A stretch of DNA of 64,000 bases from Pseudomonas haemolytica (GCF_009659625.1 NZ_VOIW01000003.1:496001-560000); one strand, 5' to 3'; shown: positions 18,073 to 28,044, counted from the first letter of the stretch. Notes: generated by a model from the letters alone, not told the origin. Made by a program: numbers and translations.

Positions 18073-19476
18073 ATGTTTGGTTCCAACGACGACAAGAAGA
18101 GCCCAGCTGCGGCTGGCGAGAAAAAAGGCCTGTTCGGATGGCTGCGCAAAAAGCCGCAGGAAACCGTCGTCGAACAGCCGCAGGTTCAACCTGAGCCTAT
18201 TCCTGAGCCTTTACCTGAGCCTCCAGTAGAAGCCGAGCCGGTTGCCGAAACCCCGGCGCCAGTGGTGTTGCCAATGGCTGAGCCGGTCTTGCAGCCGGTG
18301 GTCGAGGCAGAACCCGAGCCTGAGCCCGAGCACAAACCGTGGCTGGAGCTGCCGGTGGCCGAAGAGCCTGTGGCACTGGTTGAAGATGTCCAGGCTGAGC
18401 ATGTAGTGCCGCCGATTCCGGCGGTGGTTGAACCCGTGGACGTTGCGGTGCAGGCGCCAACTGTCGTTGAAGTCGCTGCTCCGGTGGTTGCCGCCGCGCC
18501 CGAGGTGATCGAGCCGCAAGTTGCGGCCGTCCCTGCCGAAACCAGCAAAACCGGCTTCTTCGCCCGTCTCAAGCAGGGCCTGAGCAAGACCAGCGCCAGT
18601 ATCGGCGAAGGCATGGCCAGCCTGTTCCTGGGCAAGAAGGTCATTGATGACGAACTTCTGGAAGACATCGAAACCCGTCTGCTCACCGCTGACGTGGGTG
18701 TCGAAGCCACTGCCGTGATCATCCAGAGCCTGACCCAGAAGGTCGCGCGTAAACAGCTGACCGACGCTGATGCCCTGTACAAATCCTTGCAGGCCGAACT
18801 GGCTGCGATGCTTAAGCCGGTGGAAGCGCCGCTGGTGATCACGCCGAACAAGCCGTTCGTGATCCTTGTAGTCGGCGTCAACGGCGCCGGCAAGACCACC
18901 ACTATCGGCAAGCTGGCGAAGAAGCTGCAGGGCGAGGGCAAGAAAGTCATGCTTGCCGCGGGTGACACCTTCCGTGCCGCAGCCGTCGAGCAGTTGCAGG
19001 TGTGGGGCGAGCGCAACAAGATCCCGGTGATTGCCCAGCACACTGGCGCCGATTCCGCTTCGGTGATCTTCGATGCCGTGCAAGCCGCCAAGGCCCGTAA
19101 TATCGACGTGTTGATCGCCGATACCGCCGGTCGCCTGCACACCAAAGACAATCTGATGGAAGAGCTGAAGAAAGTCCGCCGTGTCATCAGCAAGCTCGAC
19201 GCCGACGCGCCGCACGAAGTCTTGCTGGTGCTCGACGCCGGCACTGGCCAGAACGCCATCAGCCAGGCCAAGCAATTTAACCAGACGGTGCAACTGACCG
19301 GCCTGGCATTGACTAAGCTCGACGGCACGGCCAAGGGCGGTGTGATTTTCGCCTTGGCTAAACAGTTCGGGTTGCCGATTCGTTATATCGGTGTCGGTGA
19401 AGGCATCGACGACCTGCGCACCTTTGAGGCCGAACCCTTTGTACAGGCACTCTTTGCCGAGCGGGAGCGTTCATGA
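18073..19476 (+). CDS. ftsY: Signal recognition particle receptor FtsY
   Basis: A 467-residue SRP receptor GTPase. The N-terminal 150 residues form a long acidic, proline-rich A domain with repeated PEP/EPV units (for example PEPIPEPLPEPPVEAEPVAE at about 41-60). The NG domain follows: P-loop GVNGAGKTTT (268-277), DTFRAAAVEQL, DTAGRLHTKDN and TKLDGTAKGG. It docks ribosome-SRP complexes at the membrane. First gene of ftsY-ftsE-ftsX; its stop overlaps the ftsE start by four bases (ATGA). The start at 18073 is clear although its ribosome-binding site is weak. Confidence 0.97.
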   Translation: MFGSNDDKKSPAAAGEKKGLFGWLRKKPQETVVEQPQVQPEPIPEPLPEPPVEAEPVAETPAPVVLPMAEPVLQPVVEAEPEPEPEHKPWLELPVAEEPVALVEDVQAEHVVPPIPAVVEPVDVAVQAPTVVEVAAPVVAAAPEVIEPQVAAVPAETSKTGFFARLKQGLSKTSASIGEGMASLFLGKKVIDDELLEDIETRLLTADVGVEATAVIIQSLTQKVARKQLTDADALYKSLQAELAAMLKPVEAPLVITPNKPFVILVVGVNGAGKTTTIGKLAKKLQGEGKKVMLAAGDTFRAAAVEQLQVWGERNKIPVIAQHTGADSASVIFDAVQAAKARNIDVLIADTAGRLHTKDNLMEELKKVRRVISKLDADAPHEVLLVLDAGTGQNAISQAKQFNQTVQLTGLALTKLDGTAKGGVIFALAKQFGLPIRYIGVGEGIDDLRTFEAEPFVQALFAERERS

Positions 19477-20144
19477 TTCGATTCGAACAGGTCGGTAAAC
19501 GCTATGCCAATGGGCATGTGGGCTTGCATGAGCTGAGCTTTCGAGTGCGTCGCGGTGAGTTTTTGTTTGTCACCGGCCATTCCGGCGCTGGCAAAAGCAC
19601 CCTGTTGCGCCTGCTGCTGGCCATGGAACGCCCGACTACCGGCAAGTTGCTGCTGGCGGGCCAGGACCTGGCCACCATCAGCAATGCACAAATTCCGTTC
19701 CTGCGCCGCCAGATCGGCGTGGTGTTCCAGAACCACCAATTGCTGTTCGACCGTACAGTGTTCAATAACGTGGCTTTGCCGTTGCAGATCCTCGGGCTGT
19801 CCAAGGCCGAGATCGTCAAGCGTGTGGATTCGGCCTTGGAGCGCGTGGCGTTGTCGGACAAGACCGACCTCTACCCAGGCGACTTGTCCACCGGCCAGCA
19901 ACAACGCGTCGGTATCGCCCGCGCCATCGTCCACCGCCCGGCCTTGCTGCTGGCGGACGAACCCACCGGTAACCTCGACCCGCGCCTGGCGGCCGAGATC
20001 ATGGGGGTATTCGAAGACATCAACCGCCTGGGCACCAGCGTACTGATCGCCAGTCACGACCTGGCCCTGATTGCCCGCATGCGCCATCGCATGCTGACGT
20101 TGCAACGCGGTCGCCTGATTGGCGATGGGGAGGCCGGCGTATGA
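19473..20144 (+). CDS. ftsE: Cell-division ATP-binding protein FtsE
   Basis: A 223-residue ABC ATPase that works with FtsX to switch on peptidoglycan hydrolases at the septum. Walker A is GHSGAGKSTLL (35-45), the signature LSTGQQQRVGIARAI is near residue 138, and Walker B is LLLADEPTGNLD followed by SHDLALI. The length is standard. It overlaps ftsY and ftsX by four bases on each side, so the three are translationally coupled. Confidence 0.97.
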   Translation: MIRFEQVGKRYANGHVGLHELSFRVRRGEFLFVTGHSGAGKSTLLRLLLAMERPTTGKLLLAGQDLATISNAQIPFLRRQIGVVFQNHQLLFDRTVFNNVALPLQILGLSKAEIVKRVDSALERVALSDKTDLYPGDLSTGQQQRVGIARAIVHRPALLLADEPTGNLDPRLAAEIMGVFEDINRLGTSVLIASHDLALIARMRHRMLTLQRGRLIGDGEAGV

Positions 20145-21163
20145 GTGCCACTCGCAGCCCTAAAGTTTCCGAGCGCGTGGCGCCGAAGCCGGCCGATCCG
20201 CAACCGCCGAAGAAAAAACGCGACGAAGACGACGGTCCCGACTTCGGCACCTTGCTGCATGCCTGGATCGAAAGCCACCGCGCCAGCTTGGTAGACAGCC
20301 TGCGCCGCCTGGGCAAGCAGCCGATCGGCAGCTTTTTCACCTGCCTGGTGATGGCAGTGGCCTTGAGCCTGCCGATGGGCTTGTCGCTGCTGCTTAATAA
20401 TGTGGAGCGCCTGGGCGGTTCCTGGCAGCGTGCGGCGCAGATTTCGCTGTACCTGAACCTGGACACCAGTAGCAAGGAAGGCGAAGCGCTGCGTGACGAC
20501 ATCAAGAACATCCCGGGCGTTGCCGAGGCCGAGTACATCAGCCGCGACCAGGCCCTTGAGGAATTCCAGCAGCAGTCCGGCCTGGGCGAGGCGCTCAAGG
20601 AGCTGCCACAAAACCCGCTGCCGGGCGTGGTGCTGGTGACGCCAAACGAAGTCGATAAGCCGGCGCTGGAGGCCCTGCGACAAAAACTCGCAGAGATGCC
20701 GAAGGTGCAACAGGCACAACTTGATCTAGTCTGGGTAGAGCGCCTGGCCGCGATCCTCAAGCTGGGCGACCGCTTTGTGTTCGGCCTGACGGTGTTGTTG
20801 GTGTCTGCATTACTTTTGGTGATAGGTAATACCATTCGTCTTCATATTGAAAACCGTCGCACCGAGATAGAAGTGATTAAACTGGTCGGCGGCACGGACA
20901 GCTATGTGCGTCGTCCTTTTCTATACATGGGCGCGCTTTATGGCTTGGGTGCCGGGATATTGTCCTGGGGCGTGCTGGCATTTGGCTTGGACTGGCTGAA
21001 CGACGCGGTTGTCGGGCTTGCCGGGCTCTACGGCAGTGATTTCGCCTTGGCGGGAGTGCCGGTTGCCGATGGTCTGAGTCTCTTGCTTGGCGCGGTCTTG
21101 TTGGGGTATATCGGTGCCTGGATTGCGGTGGCACGGCATTTACGTGAGCTGGCACCGAAGTAG
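20141..21163 (+). CDS. ftsX: Cell-division membrane protein FtsX
   Basis: A 340-residue membrane protein with four spans: one near residues 65-87 (FFTCLVMAVALSLPMGLSLL) and three in the C-terminal third (LTVLLVSALLLVIGNTI, ALYGLGAGILSWGVLAFGL, SLLLGAVLLGYIGAWIAVA). The extracellular loop between spans 1 and 2 is the part that meets EnvC/NlpD-type activators. The N-terminal 60 residues form a charged cytoplasmic tail rich in K, P and D. Start overlaps the ftsE stop. Confidence 0.95.
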   Translation: MSATRSPKVSERVAPKPADPQPPKKKRDEDDGPDFGTLLHAWIESHRASLVDSLRRLGKQPIGSFFTCLVMAVALSLPMGLSLLLNNVERLGGSWQRAAQISLYLNLDTSSKEGEALRDDIKNIPGVAEAEYISRDQALEEFQQQSGLGEALKELPQNPLPGVVLVTPNEVDKPALEALRQKLAEMPKVQQAQLDLVWVERLAAILKLGDRFVFGLTVLLVSALLLVIGNTIRLHIENRRTEIEVIKLVGGTDSYVRRPFLYMGALYGLGAGILSWGVLAFGLDWLNDAVVGLAGLYGSDFALAGVPVADGLSLLLGAVLLGYIGAWIAVARHLRELAPK

Positions 21164-21216
21164 TTAATGCCAGGGTAATGTGGTTTCGTTTGTATTGACC
21201 GTATCAGTGGTTTAGG

Positions 21217-21243
21217 GAACTTGTCCTACGGTTCCCGGTCAAT
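21217..21243 (+). promoter_or_regulatory. Candidate AlgU (sigma-E) promoter of rpoH
   Basis: GAACTT (21217-21222), 16 bases, then TCAAT (21239-21243). This resembles the extracytoplasmic AlgU/sigma-E consensus GAACTT-N16/17-TCtgA. It lies about 50 bases before the rpoH ATG. An AlgU-dependent rpoH promoter is known in P. aeruginosa, so this site is plausible. Confidence 0.5.
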
Positions 21244-21292
21244 TTTCGCAGTGCTGAACTGCACGAGTTATGTGAGTCGGAGGTTTTTTCGT

Positions 21293-22147
21293 ATGACCAC
21301 TTCTTTGCAACCTGCTTATGCCTTGGTCCCGGGTGCGAACCTGGAAGCCTATGTGCACACGGTCAACAGCATTCCATTGCTGACGCCCGAGCAGGAGCGT
21401 GAACTGGCCGAGAGTCTCTACTATGAGCAGGATTTGGGGGCGGCTCGGCAGATGGTGCTCGCCCACCTGCGTTTTGTCGTACATATCGCCCGTAGCTATA
21501 GCGGCTACGGCCTGGCCCAGGCTGACCTGATCCAGGAAGGCAACGTTGGCCTGATGAAGGCTGTAAAGCGCTTCAACCCTGAGATGGGTGTGCGCCTGGT
21601 ATCGTTTGCTGTGCACTGGATCAAGGCGGAAATCCACGAGTTCATCCTGCGCAACTGGCGCATTGTGAAAGTCGCGACCACCAAGGCCCAGCGCAAGCTG
21701 TTCTTCAACCTGCGCAGCCAGAAGAAACGCCTGGCGTGGCTGAACAACGAGGAAGTCCACCGCGTGGCCGAAAGCCTCGGCGTGGAGCCTCGTGAAGTGC
21801 GCGAGATGGAAAGCCGCCTGACCGGCCATGACATGGCCTTCGACCCAGCCGCGGAAGCGGATGACGACAGCGCCTTCCAATCGCCGGCCAACTACCTGGA
21901 AGACCACCGGTACGACCCGGCGCGTCAACTGGAAGACGCCGACTGGAGCGACAACTCCAACCACAACCTGCATGAAGCGCTTGAAGTGCTGGACGACCGC
22001 AGCCGTGACATCCTCTACCAGCGCTGGCTGGCGGAAGAAAAAGCCACGCTGCACGACCTGGCGCAGAAGTACAACGTGTCGGCCGAGCGAATTCGTCAGC
22101 TTGAGAAAAGCGCGATGAACAAGCTGAAGCTGTCGATCGCCGCTTGA
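21293..22147 (+). CDS. rpoH: Heat-shock sigma factor RpoH (sigma-32)
   Basis: A 284-residue sigma-70-family factor. Region 2 contains [20 protein letters not shown] and [15 protein letters not shown] followed by [20 protein letters not shown]; the RpoH-box-like segment [19 protein letters not shown] lies near residues 127-145; region 4 ends with [20 protein letters not shown]. It directs transcription of chaperone and protease genes. The ATG at 21293 is preferred over an in-frame upstream codon because [20 protein letters not shown] is the family start and AGGT precedes it. Separate promoter after ftsX is likely. Confidence 0.97.
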   Translation: MTTSLQPAYALVPGANLEAYVHTVNSIPLLTPEQERELAESLYYEQDLGAARQMVLAHLRFVVHIARSYSGYGLAQADLIQEGNVGLMKAVKRFNPEMGVRLVSFAVHWIKAEIHEFILRNWRIVKVATTKAQRKLFFNLRSQKKRLAWLNNEEVHRVAESLGVEPREVREMESRLTGHDMAFDPAAEADDDSAFQSPANYLEDHRYDPARQLEDADWSDNSNHNLHEALEVLDDRSRDILYQRWLAEEKATLHDLAQKYNVSAERIRQLEKSAMNKLKLSIAA

Positions 22148-22170
22148 TCCAGCTGGCAAAGCTGGGTCAA

Positions 22171-22265
22171 AAATGTGGGAGGGGGCTTGCTCCCGATAGC
22201 AGAGTGTCAGTCGACATATGAGTGACTGATCCACCGCTATCGGGAGCAAGCCCCCTCCCACATTT
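22171..22265. repeat. REPIN between rpoH and mtgA
   Basis: Left arm AAATGTGGGAGGGGGCTTGC and right arm GCAAGCCCCCTCCCACATTT enclose about 50 bases with GTCAGTCGACATATGAGTGA. It lies between convergent genes. Its interior is almost exactly the reverse complement of that of the REPIN at 29900-29994. Confidence 0.92.
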
Positions 22266-22278
22266 GTTTTGTATTGTG

Positions 22279-23001
22279 TCAGTCGGACCAGGGGGCTTTG
22301 CGTGAGTTGTTCAACTCCGCCAGGTAGCCACTGCCACCTAATTGACTCATCTGCTGGCGAATCCAGGCCGCTCTGCGCGCCACATACGCCGTCGGATGGC
22401 TGGCACTCCACACCCTTGGATTAGGCAACACCGCCGCAAGGTAACTGGCCTGTTGCCGCGAAAGCCCCTTGGCACTCACGCCAAAGTGGTGCCGCGCCGC
22501 CGCCTCCGCGCCAAACACGCCTTCATCCCATTCAACACTGTTGAGATACACCTCAAGAATCCGCTCCTTGGGCCACAACACTTCGATCAACCCGGTAAAC
22601 CACGCCTCCAGGCCCTTGCGCAAATAACTGCGGCCGGTCCACAGGAACAGGTTTTTCGACACCTGCTGGCTCAAGGTGCTGGCGCCGCGAATCGAACCGC
22701 CGCGCTCGTTGTGCAGGATCGCCGCCTGGATCGCGCCAAAATCAAAGCCCCAATGCTGCGGGAAGCGCTGGTCTTCACCGGCCATCACCGCTACTTTCAG
22801 GTCGTCGGAGATCTCATCCCACGGCACCCAGCTGCGCTGCAGGTCAATAGGTTCGCCGTCGACCCAGGATTCGACCTTGCGTTCCACCATCAGCGCAGTG
22901 AACGGCGGCGGCACGACACGAAACAGCAACACCAGCAACACACTGCCGATGGCAAACCATTTCACGACGTTGAGAAAGCGTTTGAAGAGGACACGCAGCA
23001 T
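22279..23001 (-). CDS. mtgA: Monofunctional peptidoglycan transglycosylase
   Basis: A 240-residue GT51 glycosyltransferase with one N-terminal membrane anchor (WFAIGSVLLVLLFRVVPPP, residues about 15-33). Catalytic Glu76 is in AGEDQRFPQHWGFD, and the second conserved block is RGASTLSQQVSKNLFLW. It polymerises lipid II into glycan strands without a transpeptidase domain. Length and ends are normal. Single gene, convergent with rpoH. Confidence 0.96.
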   Translation of the reverse strand: MLRVLFKRFLNVVKWFAIGSVLLVLLFRVVPPPFTALMVERKVESWVDGEPIDLQRSWVPWDEISDDLKVAVMAGEDQRFPQHWGFDFGAIQAAILHNERGGSIRGASTLSQQVSKNLFLWTGRSYLRKGLEAWFTGLIEVLWPKERILEVYLNSVEWDEGVFGAEAAARHHFGVSAKGLSRQQASYLAAVLPNPRVWSASHPTAYVARRAAWIRQQMSQLGGSGYLAELNNSRKAPWSD

Positions 23002-23075
23002 AGAGATGGCTTGGCCGAACCCGTTGAGCGGGCCATTATACAGACCCTGCCCGATGAGTCTGACTGGAGTTCCCC

Positions 23076-23450
23076 ATGCTGCGTAGCTTTCTGATGCTGG
23101 CTGCCTTTTTCGGCTTTACCGGCGTCGCCCTCGGTGCGTTTGCCGCCCACGGCCTGAAAAACCGCCTGAGCGCCGAGTACCTGGCGATCTTTCATACCGG
23201 GGTGACCTACCAGTTGGTGCACGCCCTGGCACTGTTCGGCGTGGCGTTGCTGGCGGCGCATATTCCGGGGCGGCTGGTGACTTGGGCGGGTATCTCGTTT
23301 GCGGTCGGTATCCTGCTGTTCTCCGGCAGCCTGTATGTGCTGACGATGACCGGTATCAGCAAGCTCGGCATCATTACGCCGTTCGGTGGGCTGGCATTCC
23401 TGCTGGGCTGGTTCTTTCTGGGCCTGACGGCGTGGCGCTTGCAGCTTTGA
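23076..23450 (+). CDS. DUF423 family small membrane protein (YgdD-like)
   Basis: A 124-residue protein with four hydrophobic segments. The N-terminus ALGAFAAHGLKNRLS (residues about 18-32) and the middle part FHTGVTYQLVHALALF are the hallmark of DUF423. It should be an inner-membrane protein; the function is unknown. It begins 75 bases from the divergent mtgA start and is followed by thiS after a short gap. Confidence 0.87.
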   Translation: MLRSFLMLAAFFGFTGVALGAFAAHGLKNRLSAEYLAIFHTGVTYQLVHALALFGVALLAAHIPGRLVTWAGISFAVGILLFSGSLYVLTMTGISKLGIITPFGGLAFLLGWFFLGLTAWRLQL

Positions 23451-23528
23451 CCGCTTGACGCTTGCAGCTGACCTCAGGTCCCAATCGCGCTAGAATGCGG
23501 GCCCCTAAAAACGATGGCGGCCCGTGGC

Positions 23529-23729
23529 ATGCGCATTCAGTTGAACGGCGAATCCTTTGAACTGCCCGACGGCGAAACCGTCGCGGCCCTGCTGACCCGT
23601 CTGGACTTGACCGGGCGTCGCGTCGCAGTGGAGCTCAACCTGGATATCGTCCCGCGTAGCCAGCACGCCGAGACTGCGCTCACCGAAGGTGACCAGGTCG
23701 AAGTGGTCCACGCCATCGGCGGCGGCTGA
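23529..23729 (+). CDS. thiS: Sulfur-carrier protein ThiS
   Basis: A 66-residue ubiquitin-like sulfur carrier for thiazole synthesis. The C-terminal Gly-Gly needed for adenylation and thiocarboxylate formation is present (AIGGG). The start at 23529 (MRIQLNGESFELPDG) fits the family; an upstream ATG at 23514 would add five residues. ThiG follows 52 bases later, as expected. I see no TPP riboswitch in the short upstream gap, so expression probably depends on another signal. Confidence 0.93.
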   Translation: MRIQLNGESFELPDGETVAALLTRLDLTGRRVAVELNLDIVPRSQHAETALTEGDQVEVVHAIGGG

Positions 23730-23781
23730 TCACGCAGTTTCCTGAATTCTGCAGAACCTCACCCCATTTCGAGGATTTCCC

Positions 23782-24576
23782 ATGAGCATCGTTCGTAACG
23801 ACACGCCTTTCGTCCTGGCCGGTCGTACCTACCAGTCCCGTTTGCTGGTCGGCACCGGCAAGTACCGCGACATGGAAGAAACCCGCCTGGCCATCGAAGC
23901 CTCGGGCGCCGAGATCGTCACCTTCGCCGTGCGCCGCACCAACCTCGGCCAGATCGAAGGCGAGCCGAACCTGCTCCAAGTGCTGTCGCCGGATCGCTAC
24001 ACCTTCTTGCCGAACACCGCCGGTTGCTACGATGCCATCGAAGCCGTACGCACCTGCCGCCTTGCCCGTGAGCTGCTCGACGGCCACAACCTGGTGAAGC
24101 TGGAAGTGCTGGCTGACCAGAAAACCCTGTTCCCCAACGTGATCGAAACCCTCAAGGCCGCTGAAACCCTGGTCAAGGAAGGTTTCGACGTGATGGTTTA
24201 CACCAGCGATGACCCGATCATTGCGCGCCAACTGGCAGAAATCGGCTGCATCGCCGTGATGCCGCTGGCGGGCCTGATCGGTTCCGGCCTGGGTATCTGC
24301 AATCCGTACAATCTGCAGATCATCCTCGAAGAAGCCAAGATCCCCGTGCTGGTGGATGCAGGTGTGGGCACTGCCTCCGATGCCACTATCGCCATGGAAC
24401 TGGGCTGCGACGCGGTACTGATGAACTCGGCCATCGCCCATGCCCAGCAGCCGATCATGATGGCCGAAGCCATGAAACACGCCATCGTTGCAGGCCGCCT
24501 GGCCTACCTCGCCGGGCGCATGCCGAAAAAACTCTACGCCAGCGCCTCTTCGCCGCTGGATGGTCTGATCAAGTAA
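23782..24576 (+). CDS. thiG: Thiazole synthase
   Basis: A 264-residue TIM-barrel enzyme that forms the thiazole phosphate of thiamine from DXP, dehydroglycine and ThiS thiocarboxylate. The Schiff-base lysine is in [10 protein letters not shown] (near residue 112), and the phosphate-binding parts [10 protein letters not shown] and [11 protein letters not shown] are present. A GAGGA ribosome-binding site precedes the ATG. Downstream trmB follows after only nine bases, so the two are probably co-transcribed. Confidence 0.97.
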   Translation: MSIVRNDTPFVLAGRTYQSRLLVGTGKYRDMEETRLAIEASGAEIVTFAVRRTNLGQIEGEPNLLQVLSPDRYTFLPNTAGCYDAIEAVRTCRLARELLDGHNLVKLEVLADQKTLFPNVIETLKAAETLVKEGFDVMVYTSDDPIIARQLAEIGCIAVMPLAGLIGSGLGICNPYNLQIILEEAKIPVLVDAGVGTASDATIAMELGCDAVLMNSAIAHAQQPIMMAEAMKHAIVAGRLAYLAGRMPKKLYASASSPLDGLIK

Positions 24577-24585
24577 GAGCCATTG

Positions 24586-25311
24586 ATGACTGAATCAAAC
24601 GAAACGCCGAACACCGTGGAAGAGGGCGACGAGTCCAAGCACCGTCGCATCAAGAGTTTTGTGATGCGTGCCGGCCGCATGACCGAAGGCCAGCAAAAGG
24701 GCTTGGAACAAGGTACACCGCTGTTCGTGTTGCCGTTGGCTGACGCGCCGGTGGACTACGACCAGGTGTTCGGCCGTTCGGCCCCGCGTTCCCTGGAAAT
24801 CGGTTTCGGCATGGGCCATTCCCTGCTGGAGATGGCGGCGGCCGCTCCGGAGCAGGACTTCATCGGTGTGGAAGTGCACCGTCCAGGTGTCGGCGCGCTG
24901 CTTAACGGCGTGCTGACCCAGGGCCTGACCAACCTGCGGGTCTACGACTGCGACGCGATTGAAGTGCTCAACCGCTGCATCGCCGACAACAGCCTAGACC
25001 GCCTGATGCTGTTCTTCCCCGACCCGTGGCACAAAGCCCGTCACCACAAGCGCCGTATCGTCCAGGCTTCCTTCGCGGAGCTGGTGCGCAGCAAGCTCAA
25101 GGTAGGCGGCGTCCTGCACATGGCCACCGACTGGGAACCGTACGCGGAATACATGCTGGAAGTGATGAGCGTCGCCCCTGGCTACCGCAACCTGGCCGAA
25201 GACGGCAAATGCGTGCCACGCCCGGCCGAGCGGCCGATCACCAAGTTCGAACGTCGTGGTGAGCGGTTGGGGCATGGGGTGTGGGATTTGAAGTTCGAGA
25301 AGCTGGCATAA
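24586..25311 (+). CDS. trmB: tRNA (guanine-46-N7)-methyltransferase
   Basis: A 241-residue SAM-dependent enzyme that makes m7G46 in tRNA variable loops. [15 protein letters not shown] is the SAM site (near residue 70-84), [13 protein letters not shown] follows, and the substrate segment [16 protein letters not shown] carries the conserved aspartate and basic residues. The N-terminal 25 residues are a variable acidic tail. The ATG at 24586 lies next to an in-frame TTG at 24583; the ATG is preferred. It ends before a REPIN. Confidence 0.96.
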   Translation: MTESNETPNTVEEGDESKHRRIKSFVMRAGRMTEGQQKGLEQGTPLFVLPLADAPVDYDQVFGRSAPRSLEIGFGMGHSLLEMAAAAPEQDFIGVEVHRPGVGALLNGVLTQGLTNLRVYDCDAIEVLNRCIADNSLDRLMLFFPDPWHKARHHKRRIVQASFAELVRSKLKVGGVLHMATDWEPYAEYMLEVMSVAPGYRNLAEDGKCVPRPAERPITKFERRGERLGHGVWDLKFEKLA

Positions 25312-25337
25312 CTCGTCCCCTGACTTGAAATGCAACC

Positions 25338-25432
25338 AAATGTGGGAGGGGGCTTGCTCCCGATAGCAGTGGGTCAGCTACAGATTAGCTGACTGATCCA
25401 CCGCTATCGGGAGCAAGCCCCCTCCCACATTT
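25338..25432. repeat. REPIN between trmB and the DUF3392 gene
   Basis: Standard arms (AAATGTGGGAGGGGGCTTGC and its complement) enclose GGGTCAGCTACAGATTAGCT. It lies between convergent genes and differs by only a few bases from the REPIN at 34730-34824. Confidence 0.92.
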
Positions 25433-25453
25433 GTATCTGTGTTGGGTTTGAGG

Positions 25454-25777
25454 TTAGCGGCGGTCTGCCACTACCCCAATCAACACCAGCACCACCAACA
25501 ACACCGGCGCCAGGCTGTAGTTATTGAACTGGCTCAACCCCCGCACAATCCACGGCGTGGCATAGATCAACGCCGCACCGCTGCCGATCATGCACAGCAG
25601 GGCCATCAACGGTACGCGCAAGGCGCCAGCGATGCTGCCCAGGCGCGCTTCGACCCAGCCCTTGATATCGGCGCCAAACAGCACCAGCAAACAGCCCACG
25701 AGGGCCAGGGAGATTTCCGACAGGTTGCTACGGCTCCAGCGGGATACGGTGGCGAGCAGGTCGAGTACCAGATCCAT
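25454..25777 (-). CDS. DUF3392 family membrane protein
   Basis: A 107-residue hydrophobic protein with about three membrane spans (ISLALVGCLLVLFGADI, VPLMALLCMIGSGAALIYA, LAPVLLVVLVLIGVVA). It resembles the gammaproteobacterial DUF3392 family, which has no assigned function. Last gene of the leftward metX-metW-DUF4426-rdgB-hemW run, 19 bases after hemW. Confidence 0.8.
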   Translation of the reverse strand: MDLVLDLLATVSRWSRSNLSEISLALVGCLLVLFGADIKGWVEARLGSIAGALRVPLMALLCMIGSGAALIYATPWIVRGLSQFNNYSLAPVLLVVLVLIGVVADRR

Positions 25778-25796
25778 TCGATTTCCTTAAGAGCTA

Positions 25797-26999
25797 TCAG
25801 CTCAAAAACTTCTGCAACAGGTCATTGAGAAAGAGTTGCCCGCGCTCGGTTGCCGCCAGGCGTGACGGTTCGACCTGCATCAAGCCACTTTGTTCTGCCT
25901 CGTGGCGGCCTTCGTCGAGGCTGGCCAGGTCTAGGCCGGTGCGTTCGGCGTAGAGCTTGGCGTCGACGCCTTCGGTCAGGCGCAGGGCGTTCATCAGGAA
26001 CTCGAATGGCAGCTCTTCGTTGGTCAGTTCTTTCGCCCCAGCCTGAAAGCTTTTGGCCGGGTTGAGGTAGTCTTTGGGCGCACGGGTTTTCCAGGTGCGT
26101 ACGATGCGCCCGTCCGGGTGGCTGAGCTTGCCATGGGCGCCGGCGCCGATACCGATAAAGTCGCCAAAGCTCCAGTAATTCAGGTTGTGCCGCGCCGGGC
26201 GGCCGGGCTGGGCGTAGGCCGACACTTCGTATTGCGCGTAACCGTGTTCGGCGAGCAGCGCCTGGCCGGCTTCCTGGATATCCCACAACGTGTCGTCTTC
26301 CGGCAGCGCGGGCGGCTGGTTCCAGAATACGGTGTTGGGTTCCAGGGTCAGTTGGTACCAGGACAGATGCGTCGGCTTGAGCGCGATGGCCTGGCGCAGG
26401 TCGCCCAGGGCATCGTCCAGTGACTGGTTGGGCAAACCGTGCATCAAGTCCAGGTTGAAGTTATCGAACCCGGCCTGGCGCGCCATGCCGGCAGCGCGCA
26501 CGGCTTCATCGCCATTGTGGATACGGCCCAGGGCTTCAAGCTTCTCTTGCTGGAAGCTCTGGATGCCGATGGACAGGCGATTGATCCCCAGTTTGCGGTA
26601 CGCCACGAACTTCTCTTGCTCGAAGGTCCCGGGGTTGGCTTCCAGGGTGATCTCGATATCAGCGGCGAACGCAATACGAGCTTCTACGCCCTTGAGCAAA
26701 CGGCCCAGGGCGGCGGCGCTGAACAGGCTGGGCGTGCCGCCACCGAAGAAAATCGAGCTCAGTTCCCGGCCGTAAACGGCGTGCAGGTCTTGATCCAGAT
26801 CCGCCAGCAGCGCGTCTACGTACTCTTCCTCCGGCAGCACCTTGCTGGCGGTGTGGGAGTTGAAGTCGCAATACGGGCATTTGCGCACACACCACGGGAT
26901 ATGGATGTACAGCGCCAAGGGCGGCAGGTGGGGCAGGGCCGCCCGGGGTGTTTGCGCGCCACCGTGGATCAGTGGCTGCGCAGAGGTGTTCTGGGTCAT
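25797..26999 (-). CDS. hemW: Radical SAM heme chaperone HemW
   Basis: A 400-residue radical SAM protein. The [4Fe-4S]-binding motif is CVRKCPYC with cysteines 37, 41 and 44, followed by [10 protein letters not shown] near residue 85. The C-terminal HemN-like domain ends with [15 protein letters not shown]. Earlier annotations call it coproporphyrinogen III oxidase-like; the family is now regarded as a heme chaperone for respiratory enzymes. Its start overlaps the rdgB stop by four bases. Confidence 0.93.
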   Translation of the reverse strand: MTQNTSAQPLIHGGAQTPRAALPHLPPLALYIHIPWCVRKCPYCDFNSHTASKVLPEEEYVDALLADLDQDLHAVYGRELSSIFFGGGTPSLFSAAALGRLLKGVEARIAFAADIEITLEANPGTFEQEKFVAYRKLGINRLSIGIQSFQQEKLEALGRIHNGDEAVRAAGMARQAGFDNFNLDLMHGLPNQSLDDALGDLRQAIALKPTHLSWYQLTLEPNTVFWNQPPALPEDDTLWDIQEAGQALLAEHGYAQYEVSAYAQPGRPARHNLNYWSFGDFIGIGAGAHGKLSHPDGRIVRTWKTRAPKDYLNPAKSFQAGAKELTNEELPFEFLMNALRLTEGVDAKLYAERTGLDLASLDEGRHEAEQSGLMQVEPSRLAATERGQLFLNDLLQKFLS

Positions 27000-27592
27000 T
27001 TCAAGCCCAGGCGCTGGCGCAGCAAAGCCATGGCGCGGGCGCGGTGGCTGATCTGGTTCTTGTCGGCCGGGCTCAGTTCGGCGCTGGAGACGTTGCGCTC
27101 CGGCACCCAGAACAACGGGTCGTAGCCAAACCCATGCTCACCGCTGGCCGCGTGCAGAATGCGCCCCTGCCACAAGCCTTCGCAAAGAATCGGCAACGGG
27201 TCATCAGCGTGTCGTACCAGGGCCAGTACGCAGACGAACTGTGCGCCACGCATCGCGTCCGGCACGTCCTTGAGGGCGTCGAGCAGTTTGGCGTTGTTGG
27301 CCGCATCGCCCTTGCCGTCGGCGTAGCGTGCCGAATAAATGCCAGGTGCGCCGCCAAGGAAATCGACCGCCAGGCCCGAGTCATCCGCCAGCGCCGGCAG
27401 GCCGGAAATACGGGCGGCATTGCGTGCCTTGAGGATGGCGTTTTCGACGAACGACAGGCCGGTCTCTTCCGGCTCCACCTGGCTGAACTCGCCAATCGAA
27501 CGCAGTTGCACGGATTCACCGAGCATCGCCTGCAGTTCTTTGAGTTTGCCGGCGTTATGGCTGGCCAGTACGAGTTGGGTAAGGTTCATCAT
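26996..27592 (-). CDS. rdgB: XTP/dITP pyrophosphatase (Ham1/RdgB)
   Basis: A 198-residue housecleaning NTPase that removes non-canonical purine triphosphates. [15 protein letters not shown] at residues about 7-21 binds the substrate, [17 protein letters not shown] carries the catalytic Asp, and the end [11 protein letters not shown] plus SHRARAM is typical. The start could be the first or second ATG (27592 or 27589); both overlap the DUF4426 stop codon. Confidence 0.95.
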   Translation of the reverse strand: MMNLTQLVLASHNAGKLKELQAMLGESVQLRSIGEFSQVEPEETGLSFVENAILKARNAARISGLPALADDSGLAVDFLGGAPGIYSARYADGKGDAANNAKLLDALKDVPDAMRGAQFVCVLALVRHADDPLPILCEGLWQGRILHAASGEHGFGYDPLFWVPERNVSSAELSPADKNQISHRARAMALLRQRLGLK

Positions 27593-28023
27593 TCGGCCGG
27601 GAACAGTTCTTGGTTGAATTGGAAGCTATGGGCTTTGCCACCGGTTTCAACGTTGATGGTAAACGTCTTGTATTCGCGCTGGGTCACGGCGTAGGGCGCG
27701 AGATAGTTGATTCCACCTTTTTCGTTAATTTGCTTGAAGGTGAGGATCTCGCTCTTGCCGCCCAAATCCTTGATGGTGCCGGTCACTTGTGCGGCCACTG
27801 GGGTCACGCCCTTGATCACGGTGACATTGATCAAACCCTTCTCCTTGCTGCGCACCACGCCGACTTCCTGGGCGGTTTCCGGTTGCAGGAAGCTGGAAGT
27901 GAAGGTGTTGTAGTGAACGGTGATATCGCCGAAATCTTTCTTGCGATTAGCGTCGATAGCGTCTGCGGCCATGGCGCTCGCGCCCAGGCATGCGGTCAAT
28001 AGAAAAACAGCCAAACGACTCAT
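27589..28023 (-). CDS. DUF4426 family exported protein
   Basis: A 144-residue protein with a signal peptide ([20 protein letters not shown]) and a periplasmic domain rich in beta structure ([16 protein letters not shown], then [10 protein letters not shown]). This matches the DUF4426 family, found next to metW and rdgB in pseudomonads; function unknown. It overlaps rdgB by four bases and follows metW by about 20 bases, so it belongs to the operon. Confidence 0.83.
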   Translation of the reverse strand: MSRLAVFLLTACLGASAMAADAIDANRKKDFGDITVHYNTFTSSFLQPETAQEVGVVRSKEKGLINVTVIKGVTPVAAQVTGTIKDLGGKSEILTFKQINEKGGINYLAPYAVTQREYKTFTINVETGGKAHSFQFNQELFPAE

Positions 28024-28044
28024 GAACGTCCCTCTTGAAGATGG

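Noticed and set aside
23451..23528. TPP riboswitch upstream of thiS
   Set aside because: The gap to the DUF423 gene is only 78 bases and lacks the conserved thi-box sequence.
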